From assembly GCF_012641365.1 (NCBI RefSeq), contig NZ_JABAIM010000001.1, positions 62,001 through 126,000 of the forward strand: a DNA stretch of 64,000 bases. Direction: 5' to 3'. Under the pieces are notes generated by a model that saw only the letters and a program-made list of their open reading frames with translations, searched no databases and was not told the origin of the DNA. This document shows, in pieces, positions 34,551 through 43,581 of this stretch (positions are counted from its first letter, which is position 1; every line of letters starts with the position of its first letter). This DNA is from Leeia aquatica (GTDB lineage: Bacteria; Pseudomonadota; Gammaproteobacteria; Burkholderiales; Leeiaceae). The position numbers were made by a program, and so were the translations under genes.

Positions 34551-37259
34551 TCAGGCCTTGGCCATCAGCTCACGCAGCACGTAGGGCAGGATGCCGCCAT
34601 GCTTGTAGTAATCGACCTCGATCGGGGTGTCGATCCGGCACAGCAGCTGTACCTGCTGCTGGCTACCATCCTTGCGGGTGATCACCAGGGTCAGGTCTTG
34701 CTGCGGCTTCAGGTCGCCCGTGATACCGACGATATCGTATTGGTCGTCTGCCGACAGATTCAGCTTTTCAATGCTGTCATCGCCCTTGAACTGCAGCGGC
34801 AGCACGCCCATGCCCACCAGGTTGGAGCGGTGAATGCGCTCGAAGGAGCGGGCGACCACCGCCTTGATCCCCAGCAGCTGGGTACCCTTGGCTGCCCAGT
34901 CACGGCTGGAACCGGTGCCGTACTCTTCACCGGCGAACACCACGGTCGGGGTGCCGCGCTCGATGTAGGTCATGGCGGCGTCGTAGACGGTGGTTTGTGC
35001 GCCATCCAGCAGCGTGTAGCCGCCTTCAATGCGTGAGCCGTCTTCCTTGGCCGGCAGCATCAGGTTCTTCACCCGCACGTTGGCGAAGGTGCCACGCACC
35101 ATCACATCGTGGTTGCCGCGACGGGAACCGTAGCTGTTGAAGTCCGGCTTCTGCACGCCCTTGCCCAGCAGGTACTTGCCTGCCGGGGTGGTGTCCTTGA
35201 AGGAACCGGCCGGGGAGATATGGTCGGTGGTGACCGAATCACCCAGGATCAGCAGCGGGCGTGCACCCTTGATGTCAGCCACCGAGCCCGGCTGCATGCC
35301 AAAGTCGTCGAAGAACGGCGGGCGGGCAATGTAACTGGATTCCGGCCAGCTGTAGACCTGACCGGTCGGTGCCGGGATGGCGTTCCACAGGTCGTGGTCC
35401 TTGGTGAAGTCACCGTACAGCTTGCGGAAGGTATCCGGGTCCATGGCGTACTTCATCACGGCGGCGATCTCGTCGCTGCTCGGCCAGATGTCACGCAGGA
35501 ACACCGGCTTGCCATCGCTGCCCGTGCCCAGTGCTTCTTCTTCCAGGTTCAGGTTCACCTTGCCAGCGATGGCAAAGGCCACCACCAGCGGCGGCGAGGC
35601 CAGGAAGTTGGCGCGGATGTTCGGGTGAATGCGGGCTTCGAAGTTACGGTTGCCGGACAGCACGGCGGCGGCGACCACATCATTCTGCACGATGGCTTCG
35701 TTCAGTTCGGCGGTCAGATCACCGGCATTACCAATACAGGTGGTGCAACCAAAGGCGGCGACGTTGAAGCCCAGTTTGTCCAGGTAGGGCTGCAGGCCGG
35801 ACTTGCTCAGGTACTCGGCCACCACGCGGGAACCTGGCCCGAGCGAGGTCTTGATGTGCGGCTTGACGGTCAGACCCTTTTCCACCGCCTTCTTGGCGAG
35901 GATACCGGCACCCAGCAGTACGCCCGGGTTGGAGGTGTTGGTACACGAGGTGATGGCGGCGATCAGCACGTCACCATTACCCAGGTCCACACCGGCCTGT
36001 TTGGTCGGGTAGCGAACGGCCAGATCGTCCTGCTTCTTGTTGAAGCCATTCTCAGCCACCGGCTTGGAGAACAGGGTGTTGAAGCTGTCCTTCATCTTCG
36101 GCAGTTCGATACGGTCCTGCGGGCGCTTCGGGCCAGCCAGGCTCGGCACGATGGTGTTCAGATCCAGCACCAGCGCCTTGGAGTACTCGATGTCGCCCGC
36201 CTTGGGCATGCCGTACAGGCCTTGTGCCTTGAAGTAGGATGCAAATGCATCCACTTCGGCATCGGTGCGGCCGGTGCCACGCATATATTCCACGGTCACG
36301 TCGTCCACCGGGAAGAAGCCCATGGTGGCGCCGTATTCCGGTGCCATGTTGGCGATGGTGGCACGGTCGGTCAGGCTCAGGTTGGCCGCACCTTCTCCGA
36401 AGAATTCCACAAACTTGCCTACTACCTTTTCGCGGCGCAGCAGTTCGGTCACGGTCAGCACCAGATCGGTGGCGGTGATACCTTCGCGCAGCTTGCCCTT
36501 CAGCTCTACGCCGACCACGTCCGGGGTCAGGAAGTACACCGGCTGGCCCAGCATGCCGGCTTCGGCTTCAATACCACCCACGCCCCAGCCCACTACGCCG
36601 ACACCGTTGATCATGGTGGTGTGGCTGTCAGTGCCGACCAGGGTATCCGGGAAGAACACGCCATCACGCTGCTGTACGCCGCGGAACAGGTATTCGAGGT
36701 TTACCTGGTGCACAATACCGATACCCGGCGGCACCACGCCGAAGGTATCAAATGCCTGCATGCCCCACTTCATGAATTGGTAACGCTCGCCGTTACGCTG
36801 GAATTCCAGCTCCATGTTCTGGCGCAGGGCGTTTTGTGAACCAAAGTGGTCGATCTGTACCGAGTGGTCCACCACCAGATCTACCGGCACCAGCGGTTCG
36901 ATCACTTTCGGGTTTTTGCCCATCTTGTCGGCGACGTTGCGCATGGCGGCCAGATCGGCCAGCAGCGGCACGCCGGTGAAGTCCTGCAACACCACACGAG
37001 CCACTACGAACGGGATTTCGTCCACGCGGGCGGCGTTGGCACCCCAGTTGGCCAGCTGCTTGATGTGCTCTTCCGAAACCTTTTTGCCGTCGAAGTTGCG
37101 CAGCACCGATTCCAGCACAATGCGGATGGACACGGGCAGGCGTGAAACCGGGCCGACACCGGCCTTTTCCAGTTGCGGCAGGGAGTAATACTTGGCGGAG
37201 GTACCCGAAGCGGTCTTCAGCTCCTGCAGGGTATCGTACAGATTGTGATGATTGCTCAT
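34551..37259 (-). CDS. acnA: Aconitate hydratase A
   Basis: A 902-residue AcnA/IRP-type aconitase interconverting citrate and isocitrate in the TCA cycle. Cluster Cys are in [18 protein letters not shown] and [34 protein letters not shown] and the swivel-domain [21 protein letters not shown] with active-site Ser are intact. Full length for the family. It is transcribed away from the DUF2798-SIMPL pair across a 268-bp spacer. Confidence 0.97.
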   Translation of the reverse strand: MSNHHNLYDTLQELKTASGTSAKYYSLPQLEKAGVGPVSRLPVSIRIVLESVLRNFDGKKVSEEHIKQLANWGANAARVDEIPFVVARVVLQDFTGVPLLADLAAMRNVADKMGKNPKVIEPLVPVDLVVDHSVQIDHFGSQNALRQNMELEFQRNGERYQFMKWGMQAFDTFGVVPPGIGIVHQVNLEYLFRGVQQRDGVFFPDTLVGTDSHTTMINGVGVVGWGVGGIEAEAGMLGQPVYFLTPDVVGVELKGKLREGITATDLVLTVTELLRREKVVGKFVEFFGEGAANLSLTDRATIANMAPEYGATMGFFPVDDVTVEYMRGTGRTDAEVDAFASYFKAQGLYGMPKAGDIEYSKALVLDLNTIVPSLAGPKRPQDRIELPKMKDSFNTLFSKPVAENGFNKKQDDLAVRYPTKQAGVDLGNGDVLIAAITSCTNTSNPGVLLGAGILAKKAVEKGLTVKPHIKTSLGPGSRVVAEYLSKSGLQPYLDKLGFNVAAFGCTTCIGNAGDLTAELNEAIVQNDVVAAAVLSGNRNFEARIHPNIRANFLASPPLVVAFAIAGKVNLNLEEEALGTGSDGKPVFLRDIWPSSDEIAAVMKYAMDPDTFRKLYGDFTKDHDLWNAIPAPTGQVYSWPESSYIARPPFFDDFGMQPGSVADIKGARPLLILGDSVTTDHISPAGSFKDTTPAGKYLLGKGVQKPDFNSYGSRRGNHDVMVRGTFANVRVKNLMLPAKEDGSRIEGGYTLLDGAQTTVYDAAMTYIERGTPTVVFAGEEYGTGSSRDWAAKGTQLLGIKAVVARSFERIHRSNLVGMGVLPLQFKGDDSIEKLNLSADDQYDIVGITGDLKPQQDLTLVITRKDGSQQQVQLLCRIDTPIEVDYYKHGGILPYVLRELMAKA

Positions 37260-37486
37260 GGTTTGTCAGTCCTAGGCAAGGTCAAGGGCAGGGCGGACCC
37301 ACAGGCCCCCCGTGGCAGTCGCGATGCGACCCACTCGGTGAATTCGAGATGCTGAATTATAGCTGATGATGCTCCCCCCTGTTACGTAACAGACCGCGTT
37401 TTTTCCGCTGGATTCTGCTGTGCAACATCTGTGATATCAGCGCCCTGACTGCTGTTTTGCTGCGCTGCAGTTCACTGTGGTTGCGC

Positions 37487-37506
37487 TATAGTGTTAGAGT
37501 GCTAAC
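37487..37506 (+). promoter_or_regulatory. Candidate promoter/operator of the DUF2798-SIMPL unit
   Basis: A -10-like TATAGT (37487-37492) abuts the palindrome GTTAG-AGTG-CTAAC (37493-37506), 22 bp before the ATG. GAGTGCTAA matches one half of the HrcA CIRCE element, but the second half is not at the required spacing, so this is only an unassigned palindrome. Confidence 0.35.
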
Positions 37507-37527
37507 AATTTGACTTTGGTGACTGTT

Positions 37528-37758
37528 ATGAACATTTCGAGAAAATACGAGTCTGTTGTGTTTGCGTTCATGATGGCGGCGCTGATGGCCGGTATCATGT
37601 CCGCAGTGCTGACCTGGGTGAACACCGGCATGGACAGCGGTTTTCTGGTTCGCTGGTTGCGTGCGTATGGGCTGGCGTTTGTACTGGCCTTTCCGCTGGT
37701 ACTGTTTCTGGCACCCCGGGTGAGACGTCTGACCCAAAAAATGATCGAGGACAAATAA
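37528..37758 (+). CDS. DUF2798-type small membrane protein
   Basis: A 76-residue inner-membrane protein with two helices (FAFMMAALMAGIMSAVLTWV; AYGLAFVLAFPLVLFLAP) and a basic C-terminal end RVRRLTQKMIEDK. The layout and the FPLVLFLAPxVRRLT segment match DUF2798 proteins, function unknown. It is followed after 2 nt by the SIMPL gene. Confidence 0.8.
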   Translation: MNISRKYESVVFAFMMAALMAGIMSAVLTWVNTGMDSGFLVRWLRAYGLAFVLAFPLVLFLAPRVRRLTQKMIEDK

Positions 37759-37760
37759 GC

Positions 37761-38468
37761 ATGATGCGCTTCAAACAAAAGGCAGTGGCAGTGGTTGGTC
37801 TGGCGATGGGGAGCCTGCTGGCAGCTCAGTCTGCTGTAGCAGATTCTTTGAATTACAATGTGTTGGAGTTGCAATCTCAAGTACAACGCGAAGTCAGCAA
37901 CGACACCTTGTCAGCATCTGTCTTCGTTGAGCTGACCCAGAATGACCCGCAGCGGCTGGCGGCCGAGGTGAGCAAGCGTATGGAAGAGGCAACCCGCCTG
38001 GCCAAAGGCTACCCTTCGGTACGCGTGAAAACGCTGGGTCAGCAAACCTACCCGGTTTACAACAACCAGAACAAGCTGCAGGGCTGGCGTACGCGGGCCG
38101 ACCTGAGCCTGGAGTCCGAAGATTTTGCTGCTGCCACCCAGCTGATCGGTAAACTGCAGGGCGTGGTGCAACTGGGCGGCATCCAGTTCGCGGTTTCGCC
38201 CAAAGTACGGGAGAAGGTGGAGGCGGAGTTGATGGTGGATGCGGTCAAGCAGTTCCGCCAGCGTGCTGACATTCTGGCCGGTGCGGTAGCCCCTGGCAAA
38301 CCGGTACGAATCGTTCACCTTGCCGTCAATAGCGGTGGTGGCGAGCCGCCGCGTATGTATGCGATGGAAGCCAAGGCAGCGGCACCTGCCGGTGATGCTG
38401 CACCGGTTGTGACGCCCGGTACCAGTCAAGTTTCGGTATCGATCAACGGTACGGTGCAGGTCGAATAA
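37761..38468 (+). CDS. SIMPL-domain (DUF541) periplasmic protein
   Basis: A 235-residue secreted protein: signal peptide to about residue 28 (LLAAQSAVADS), then a SIMPL/COG3471 domain (EVSNDTLSASVFVE, VKTLGQQTYPVYNNQNKLQGWRTRADLSLES, DAVKQFRQRADILAGAVAPG, ending VSVSINGTVQVE). SIMPL proteins are often linked with oxidative or envelope stress (YggE is an example), but the molecular role is unclear. It is probably co-expressed with the small membrane protein before it. Confidence 0.85.
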   Translation: MMRFKQKAVAVVGLAMGSLLAAQSAVADSLNYNVLELQSQVQREVSNDTLSASVFVELTQNDPQRLAAEVSKRMEEATRLAKGYPSVRVKTLGQQTYPVYNNQNKLQGWRTRADLSLESEDFAAATQLIGKLQGVVQLGGIQFAVSPKVREKVEAELMVDAVKQFRQRADILAGAVAPGKPVRIVHLAVNSGGGEPPRMYAMEAKAAAPAGDAAPVVTPGTSQVSVSINGTVQVE

Positions 38469-38490
38469 AGCACTGAAACCAGCGTAAAAA

Positions 38491-38519
38491 AAACCGCCAG
38501 TTTGCGCTGGCGGTTTTTT
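38491..38519. terminator. Bidirectional terminator between the SIMPL and H-NS genes
   Basis: AAACCGCCAG (38491-38500) / CTGGCGGTTT (38507-38516) with flanking A- and T-runs, serving the convergent SIMPL and hns genes. Confidence 0.88.
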
Positions 38520-38534
38520 GTGACATCCGCGGTA

Positions 38535-38852
38535 TTATTTAACCAGCAGATCGGCTTCCGATTTGCCGGCATTGATGGCAGCGACAAACCAGCCCGGCTT
38601 GCGGCCTTTGCCAGACCAGGTATCAGCCGGGTTGGCAGGGTTGGCGTATTTGGCTGCGCCCGGTTCCTTTTTGGCGGCTTTCTTGCCCAGCATGCCGAGG
38701 ATTTCTTCTGCCGTCACGCCCAATTGCTCGGCACGCGTCTGCACAATCTTGGCCAATGCGACCGCTTCCTGGTTCTTGCGGCTACGGATTTCCTTCTCAA
38801 CATCCTGGCGCAATTGCAGCAATTGATCAAAAGTGAAATCTTGCAGGTTCAT
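38535..38852 (-). CDS. H-NS family nucleoid-associated protein
   Basis: A 105-residue H-NS-like silencer in the short betaproteobacterial form. An N-terminal helical oligomerisation part (residues 1-55, LRQDVEKEIRSRKNQEAVALAKIVQTRAEQL) is joined by a Lys/Ala linker to the C-terminal DNA-binding motif YANPANPADTWSGKGRKPGWF. It binds AT-rich DNA in the minor groove. AAGGAT precedes the ATG. Confidence 0.94.
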   Translation of the reverse strand: MNLQDFTFDQLLQLRQDVEKEIRSRKNQEAVALAKIVQTRAEQLGVTAEEILGMLGKKAAKKEPGAAKYANPANPADTWSGKGRKPGWFVAAINAGKSEADLLVK

Positions 38853-38959
38853 GGAAGCATCCTTTTAAGGTCATGTTGACAAAAAATGAGGTAAGTCAAA
38901 ATTCCGCGCTATTCTAGAAGAGTAGCATGGTATTTGTAAAACAGATTTCAAGGTATTGC

Positions 38960-39730
38960 ATGAGCACTGCGCTGGTTCACCCATTACGGCATTTGCGTGT
39001 CTTGTCACTCAATATGCATAAGGGCTTAAGCCCGCTGAACCGGAAACTGATCATTCATGAATTATCACTCGCCTTACAGCAGGAAAAACCGGATCTGGTC
39101 TTTTTGCAGGAAGTACAGGGCTTTCATCAGCACAGGGCCAGGCGGTTTGAGCATTGGCCAAGTGCAGGGCAAGCGGACTTTATTGCGGAAAGCATGGCCT
39201 TTCGGGCGGTATATGGTGGCAATGCCTATTACACACATGGGCATCATGGAAATGCCATCCTCAGTCATTTACCGATTACCGCATGGCGCAACACGGATAT
39301 CTCGCATAACCGGCTGGAACAGCGGGGAATCTTGCATGCCGAACTGGAGGGGGCATCTGAGACCTGTGGATTACATGCGTTGTGCGTTCATCTGAATTTA
39401 CTGGCCGGAGGACGCCGTTGGCAATTACGGCGCCTGCGTGAGGAAATTGAACGCCATGTCCCGCCGGAGGCACCCTTGGTTGTCGCAGGGGATTTCAATG
39501 ATTGGCGTAACGACGCTCGCCAGATTCTGGTTGAAGAGTTTGGTTTGCAGGAGGTGTTTGAAACCCTGCATGGCAAGCCAGCGCGCAGCTTCCCGGCACG
39601 CTTGCCCTTGATGACGCTGGACCGGATCTATGTACGCAATCTGAGTGTGACGGCGGCCCGAATCGGACAAGGCCATCCCTGGAAACAGCTGTCTGATCAT
39701 GCCCCGCTGATGGCTGAACTGTCGTACTGA
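38960..39730 (+). CDS. Endonuclease/exonuclease/phosphatase (EEP) superfamily protein
   Basis: A 256-residue EEP-fold hydrolase. Motifs are LRVLSLNMHKGLSP (metal Asn), DLVFLQEVQG (metal Glu), HHGNAILSHLPI, HLNLLAGGRRWQ, VVAGDFNDWRN (Asp and Asn) and LSDHAPLMAEL (Asp-His). Mg2+-dependent cleavage of a phosphodiester is expected; the target (nucleic acid or phospholipid) is unknown. It looks cytoplasmic. ATG 38960 has AAGGT upstream. The 5' third and its promoter are more AT-rich than neighbouring genes. Confidence 0.88.
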   Translation: MSTALVHPLRHLRVLSLNMHKGLSPLNRKLIIHELSLALQQEKPDLVFLQEVQGFHQHRARRFEHWPSAGQADFIAESMAFRAVYGGNAYYTHGHHGNAILSHLPITAWRNTDISHNRLEQRGILHAELEGASETCGLHALCVHLNLLAGGRRWQLRRLREEIERHVPPEAPLVVAGDFNDWRNDARQILVEEFGLQEVFETLHGKPARSFPARLPLMTLDRIYVRNLSVTAARIGQGHPWKQLSDHAPLMAELSY

Positions 39731-39783
39731 CCGCCCCAGACCAAGATGCGGCTGTGACTGCAGGGTTCAGCCCCGCCACCTAT

Positions 39784-40470
39784 TCAGTGGGTCATGGGGC
39801 TGGCTTCGCGGGCTTGCAGGGCATCACGGCTGTGCAGTGTGACCTTGCGGCCCCGCACGGTGATGATGCCCGCATCAGAGAACTGATGCAGCAGGCGAGA
39901 CAGCGTTTCAGGCGTCAGGCCCAGCTTGGAGGCGACCACATTCTTGTTGACCGGCAGGGTCAGCAGGCCCGACTCACAGGGCAGGTTGAGCAGGTAATGA
40001 ATCAGGCGCTGCGAGGCACTGTGCAGGCTGACCATCTCGATATCCTGCATCAGCGTGTGCAGCCGGGCGGCCATGCCGGTCAACAAGGAGCGGGCAAATG
40101 CGGGCTGGCGGTCGATGACAGCCAGCACATCCTGCTTGCTGACCCAGAGCAGCAAACAATCCTCCAGCGCCTGGGCCTGCACCATGTAGGGCTGTTCGAT
40201 GAACATCATGGCTTCACCAAACGCCTGGCCACTACCAAAGAATTCAATGACCTTTTCCTGACCATTGGCGGCAGGGATGGACAGTTTGACGCGGCCCACT
40301 GCCACCACATACAGGCCGCTGGCGGGATCGCCGCGGTGAAAAACAAAGGCGTGACGCGGCACCCGGACCTGCTGGCTGCGCTCAGCCAACCGTGCCAGGC
40401 TTTTTTCGTCCAGCTGGGCAAACAAGTTCAGATGTCCCAGCAGGGAAGGTACGTCCAGTTTGGGCACCAT
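39784..40470 (-). CDS. Crp/Fnr-family regulator, DNR/NnrR-like
   Basis: A 228-residue regulator: a cyclic-nucleotide-like sensory domain (HRGDPASGLYVVAVGRVKLSI... GSGQAFGEAMMF), a long dimer helix, and a helix-turn-helix NKNVVASKLGLTPETLSRLLHQFSDAGII whose ExxSR recognition pattern fits TTGAN-type sites. The N-terminus lacks the Cys cluster of FNR/ANR, so it is more like the heme/NO-sensing DNR group. It lies downstream of the class III RNR genes and the nitrate island, and the FNR/DNR-like boxes seen here are likely targets. A strong AGGAGG precedes ATG 40470. Confidence 0.85.
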   Translation of the reverse strand: MVPKLDVPSLLGHLNLFAQLDEKSLARLAERSQQVRVPRHAFVFHRGDPASGLYVVAVGRVKLSIPAANGQEKVIEFFGSGQAFGEAMMFIEQPYMVQAQALEDCLLLWVSKQDVLAVIDRQPAFARSLLTGMAARLHTLMQDIEMVSLHSASQRLIHYLLNLPCESGLLTLPVNKNVVASKLGLTPETLSRLLHQFSDAGIITVRGRKVTLHSRDALQAREASPMTH

Positions 40471-40534
40471 GTGTCCATTCCTCCTGCAATGTGTGTGCAG
40501 GATAGCGTTCGCGTTCTTGCCTGAACATTCGCCG

Positions 40535-40572
40535 CAAGAGCTAGTTCTTGTGGTTTGCTTGTCGGTAGTCAA
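40535..40572. promoter_or_regulatory. DNR-gene upstream elements: 16-bp palindrome and FNR/DNR-like box
   Basis: CAAGAGCTAGTTCTTG (40535-40550) is a near-perfect palindrome. TTGTCGGTAGTCAA (40559-40572) differs from the DNR-type TTGAC-N4-GTCAA at one base. Both lie 65-102 bp before the regulator ATG, partly inside the 3' end of nrdG. Autoregulation is possible. Confidence 0.4.
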
Positions 40573-41287
40573 AGCGCGGGAATAGTGTGGTCAGTTGTCG
40601 CTGAGCAGCGGCTGACAGTGGCGGACCCAGTTCTTGCCCGGAAGGACTCCGTAATGGCTGTACCGCGTAGTGAAGTACTCCTCTGGCGGACAGTGTGCTG
40701 GCCAGGTTCAGTAGTTCAGGCTCGGGCAACAGGGAGGCTTGCCAGCTGGTACGGCACTCAAAGGTCACCTTTGAGGCCAGCAGCAAGTCCAGGCTACGCC
40801 AGACTGGCGTCGCACTGTGCACCCGTCCGGTCAGGCTATCGTAATCCTGCGGGTGGGTTTTGATATCCAGCCCCACCCAGTCCAGCATGGGCAGCACACT
40901 GGCGAGTCGCTGCGGGTACATCCCGGCTGTGTGCAATGCGGTAGCAAACCCCAGCTGCCGGGCCTGGGAGAGCATGGCGGGGAGTTGCGGCTCACTGAGC
41001 GGCTCCCCGCCTGAGAACACAATCCCATCCAGCAAACCCTGCCGACTGATCAGCCAGCGCTGCACGTCTGGCCAGTGGTACTGCCGATAGCGGGCTTGCA
41101 GGTGGGGATTATGGCAGTAGCCGCAGCGCCAAGGGCAGCCGCCGATGAAGAGGACTGCCACCAGTCGCCCCGGCCAGTCCACGCTGGAAAAGGGGGTGAT
41201 CCCGGCCAGCGCGGGCTGCCCTGCCGCCGGGCTGGCCGGCTGCAGGTGCAGGCGCACAGGCTGGGCTTCAGCGGCTGACGGGCTCAT
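40541..41287 (-). CDS. nrdG: Anaerobic ribonucleotide reductase activating enzyme (radical SAM)
   Basis: A 248-residue radical-SAM activase. The cluster motif is GCPWRCGYCHN (CxxxCxxC), preceded by ITPFSSVDWPGRLVAVLF and followed by IVFSGGEPLSEPQL, the SAM-binding GGE, and GLDIKTH. It uses SAM to make the glycyl radical on its reductase. The ATG 41287 lies inside the small upstream gene by 20 bp; a GTG at 41314 is the alternative. It belongs to the C-terminally extended NrdG group found with two-part NrdD. Confidence 0.9.
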   Translation of the reverse strand: MSPSAAEAQPVRLHLQPASPAAGQPALAGITPFSSVDWPGRLVAVLFIGGCPWRCGYCHNPHLQARYRQYHWPDVQRWLISRQGLLDGIVFSGGEPLSEPQLPAMLSQARQLGFATALHTAGMYPQRLASVLPMLDWVGLDIKTHPQDYDSLTGRVHSATPVWRSLDLLLASKVTFECRTSWQASLLPEPELLNLASTLSARGVLHYAVQPLRSPSGQELGPPLSAAAQRQLTTLFPRFDYRQANHKN

Positions 41288-41438
41288 GGAAGAAGCGGCG
41301 TTGGTTGAACTCACCCTGTTTGCCGGTATTGAAAGAGCTGACCGGGCGGTGGTAGCCCATCACACGGGTCCAGATTTCGCAGCGGGTGCGCTGGGCATCA
41401 TCCAGCTTGGGCTGGGTGCTTGGGGTGGCAACAGTCAT
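41268..41438 (-). CDS. Separate glycyl-radical domain of class III ribonucleotide reductase
   Basis: A 56-residue gene too short for routine ORF lists. It is preceded by a strong AGGAG at 9 nt. The sequence from residue 18 (RTRCEIWTRVMGYHRPV, then SSFNTGKQGEFNQRRFF) matches the C-terminal glycyl-radical segment of NrdD, where Gly28 of VMGY is the expected radical residue. The large NrdD gene upstream ends at its zinc-binding Cys cluster and lacks this segment. So the active reductase is probably NrdD plus this peptide, activated by NrdG, analogous to YfiD completing pyruvate formate-lyase. It lies 19 nt after nrdD and overlaps nrdG. Confidence 0.85.
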   Translation of the reverse strand: MTVATPSTQPKLDDAQRTRCEIWTRVMGYHRPVSSFNTGKQGEFNQRRFFHEPVSR

Positions 41439-41457
41439 GCTGAAAACTCCTTTGAGG

Positions 41458-43473
41458 TCAGACAAGGGGAACAGTGGGGGCATCGCCGCAACAACCCGCT
41501 TGGGTAGCCAGCAGTGCGTCGTCACACTTCGGGCAGAACTCGTGCCGACCGGACAGGTAGCCATGGGTCGGGCAGATCGAGAAGGTCGGCGTGACCGTGA
41601 TATAGGGCAGGCGGAAGCGGGACAGCGCGCGCCGTACCAGCTGCTTGCATGCCTCTGCGCTGGATACCGCTTCATTCATGTACAGGTGCAGTACGGTGCC
41701 GCCGGTATAGCGGGATTGCAGTGCCTCTTGCAACGCCAGCGCCTCGAACGGATCGTCGGTATAGCCCACCGGCAGCTGGCTGGAGTTGGTGTAGTAGGGC
41801 TGCTCAGGGGTGCCCGCCTGCAGGATATCCGGCCAGCGTTTGCGGTCTTCCTTGGCAAAGCGGTAGGTAGTGCCTTCAGCGGGGGTGGCCTCCAGATTGT
41901 AGAGATGGCCGGTCTGCTCCTGATACTGGGCGATGCGCGTCCGGATATGGTCGAGCAGGCGCAAGGCCAGGGCGTGGCCCTCATCCTGTGTCAGGTCAAA
42001 CTGGTCGTGACTGAAGTTACGAACCATTTCATTGATGCCGTTCATGCCCAGCGTGGAGAAGTGATTGCGCAGGGTGCCCAGATAACGTTTGGTATACGGA
42101 TACAGTCCCTGATCCATATAGCGCTGTACCTGTTTGCGGCGAATCTCGAGCACGGTAGCGCCGATGTCCAGCAGCTGATCCAGCCGTGCCAGTAGTCCCG
42201 CCTCATCACCGGCGAACAGGTAACCCAGGCGGGCACAATTGACCGTCACTACCCCGACCGAGCCCGTTTGTTCGGCGGAGCCAAACAAGCCATTGCCGCG
42301 TTTGAGCAATTCCCGCAGGTCCAGCTGCAGGCGGCAGCACATGGAGCGCACCATATGCGGTTCCAGGTCCGAATTAAGGAAGTTCTGAAAGTAGGGCAGA
42401 CCGTAGCGGGCAGTCATGTCAAACAGGCGCTGGGTATTCGGGTGGTCCCAGTCAAAATCCGGGGTGATGTTGTAGGTGGGAATCGGAAAGGTAAACGCCC
42501 GGCCTTTGGCATCGCCTGCCATCATCACGTCAATGTAGGCCTGATTGATCATGTCCATCTCGGCTTGCAGGTCGCCGTAGCAGAAGGACATTTCCTGGCC
42601 GCCCACATAGGGCACCTGCTCGCGCAGGTCTGCCGGGCAGGTCCAGTCGAAGGTCAGGTTGGTGAACGGGGTCTGCGTCCCCCAGCGGCTGGGCACATTC
42701 AGGTTGTAGATCAGCTCCTGCATGGCCTGACGGACGGCGGTGTAGTCCATGCGGTCAATCCGCACGAAGGGGGCCATATAGGTATCAAACGAACTGAAGG
42801 CTTGCGCACCCGCCCATTCGTTTTGCAAAGTACCAAGAAAATTGACGATCTGGCCGATGGCAGCAGACATATGCTTGGGCGGGGTGGCCTCCACCTTGCC
42901 GGGTACCCCGTTGAAGCCCTCGGTCAGCAGTTGCCGCAGCGACCAGCCTGCGCAATAGCCGCTCAGCATGTCCAGATCATGAATGTGCAGGTCACCCTCG
43001 CGGTGGGCTTGCCCGGCTTCCGGTGGGAAGACGTGGTTCAGCCAGTAATTGGCGGTGACCTTACCGGCCACATTGAGGATCAATCCACCCAGACTGTAGC
43101 CCTGATTGGCATTGGCATTGACCCGCCAGTCGCGCTGGTCGAGATACTCGACCATGCTGCTTTCCACATCCACCAGCGAGCGTGCCTGCAGCCGCAAGCG
43201 GGCATGTTGTTCACGGTAGACGATGTAAGCGCGAGCGGTCGGCCAGTAACCGGCGGCAACCAGTACATCTTCGACCTGGTTCTGAATGGTTTCGATGCCG
43301 GGGCAGGGCATCTCTTCCAGTGCAGCCAGAACTTGTGCCGTCAGCCGCAAGGCCTCCGGCATGGCGAATTCACCGGTGGCTTGCCCGGCTGCAGCCAGTG
43401 CCGCTTCAATTTTGTTCCGGTCAAACGCGACGACCCGGCCATCCCGTTTTACAACATGCTGGGCTTGCATCAT
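41458..43473 (-). CDS. nrdD: Anaerobic ribonucleoside-triphosphate reductase large subunit, without its glycyl-radical tail
   Basis: A 671-residue class III RNR. An N-terminal ATP-cone (VVKRDGRVVAFDRNKIEAAL) is followed by the barrel with DLHIHDLDMLSGYCAGWSL, NEWAGAQAFSSFDTYMAPF, and SVGVVTVNCARLGYLF, whose Cys is in the active-site region. The C-terminus is the zinc site CPTHGYLSGRHEFCPKCDDALLATQAGCC. The usual RVxGYxxP glycyl motif is absent and instead encoded by the next small gene. It reduces NTPs without oxygen. A single NrdR box and an FNR/DNR box are upstream. Confidence 0.93.
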   Translation of the reverse strand: MMQAQHVVKRDGRVVAFDRNKIEAALAAAGQATGEFAMPEALRLTAQVLAALEEMPCPGIETIQNQVEDVLVAAGYWPTARAYIVYREQHARLRLQARSLVDVESSMVEYLDQRDWRVNANANQGYSLGGLILNVAGKVTANYWLNHVFPPEAGQAHREGDLHIHDLDMLSGYCAGWSLRQLLTEGFNGVPGKVEATPPKHMSAAIGQIVNFLGTLQNEWAGAQAFSSFDTYMAPFVRIDRMDYTAVRQAMQELIYNLNVPSRWGTQTPFTNLTFDWTCPADLREQVPYVGGQEMSFCYGDLQAEMDMINQAYIDVMMAGDAKGRAFTFPIPTYNITPDFDWDHPNTQRLFDMTARYGLPYFQNFLNSDLEPHMVRSMCCRLQLDLRELLKRGNGLFGSAEQTGSVGVVTVNCARLGYLFAGDEAGLLARLDQLLDIGATVLEIRRKQVQRYMDQGLYPYTKRYLGTLRNHFSTLGMNGINEMVRNFSHDQFDLTQDEGHALALRLLDHIRTRIAQYQEQTGHLYNLEATPAEGTTYRFAKEDRKRWPDILQAGTPEQPYYTNSSQLPVGYTDDPFEALALQEALQSRYTGGTVLHLYMNEAVSSAEACKQLVRRALSRFRLPYITVTPTFSICPTHGYLSGRHEFCPKCDDALLATQAGCCGDAPTVPLV

Positions 43474-43506
43474 TCACTCCATCCAGTCAATCTGGGTACA
43501 GATTAT

Positions 43507-43520
43507 CACTAGATGTAGTG
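43507..43520. promoter_or_regulatory. NrdR box upstream of nrdD
   Basis: CACTAGATGTAGTG, perfect 5-bp arms around GATG, matches the NrdR consensus acaCWATATATWGtgt apart from the centre. It lies 34-47 bp before the nrdD ATG, between the FNR-like box and the gene. A second box at the usual 31-32-bp spacing was not found. Confidence 0.65.
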
Positions 43521-43556
43521 TTTATGTCGGGGTGTAGCTACTAGGCTTGCAATTGC

Positions 43557-43570
43557 TTGATGGGGGTCAA
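43557..43570. promoter_or_regulatory. FNR/DNR box upstream of nrdD
   Basis: TTGATGGGGGTCAA fits TTGAY-N4-RTCAA exactly. It lies 84-97 bp before the nrdD ATG in the nnrS-nrdD spacer. This suits activation under low oxygen or NO. Confidence 0.65.
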
Positions 43571-43581
43571 GCCAGCCGGGT

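Noticed and set aside
34551-37259. Long plus-strand open frames opposite acnA (up to 576 codons) and opposite narGH
   Set aside because: High-GC antisense frames of conserved genes; they lack ribosome sites and show His/Gln/Val-rich shadow composition.
37493-37506. Possible CIRCE (HrcA) element from the GAGTGCTAA sequence
   Set aside because: CIRCE needs TTAGCACTC-N9-GAGTGCTAA; only one half is present and the neighbouring genes are not heat-shock genes.
40471-40572. In-frame N-terminal extension of the Crp/Fnr gene with three Cys (CGEC and a later C), which could look like an FNR cluster motif
   Set aside because: The extension starts at a TTG, has no ribosome site and overlaps nrdG. A strong AGGAGG precedes ATG 40470, so the protein most likely lacks the cluster.
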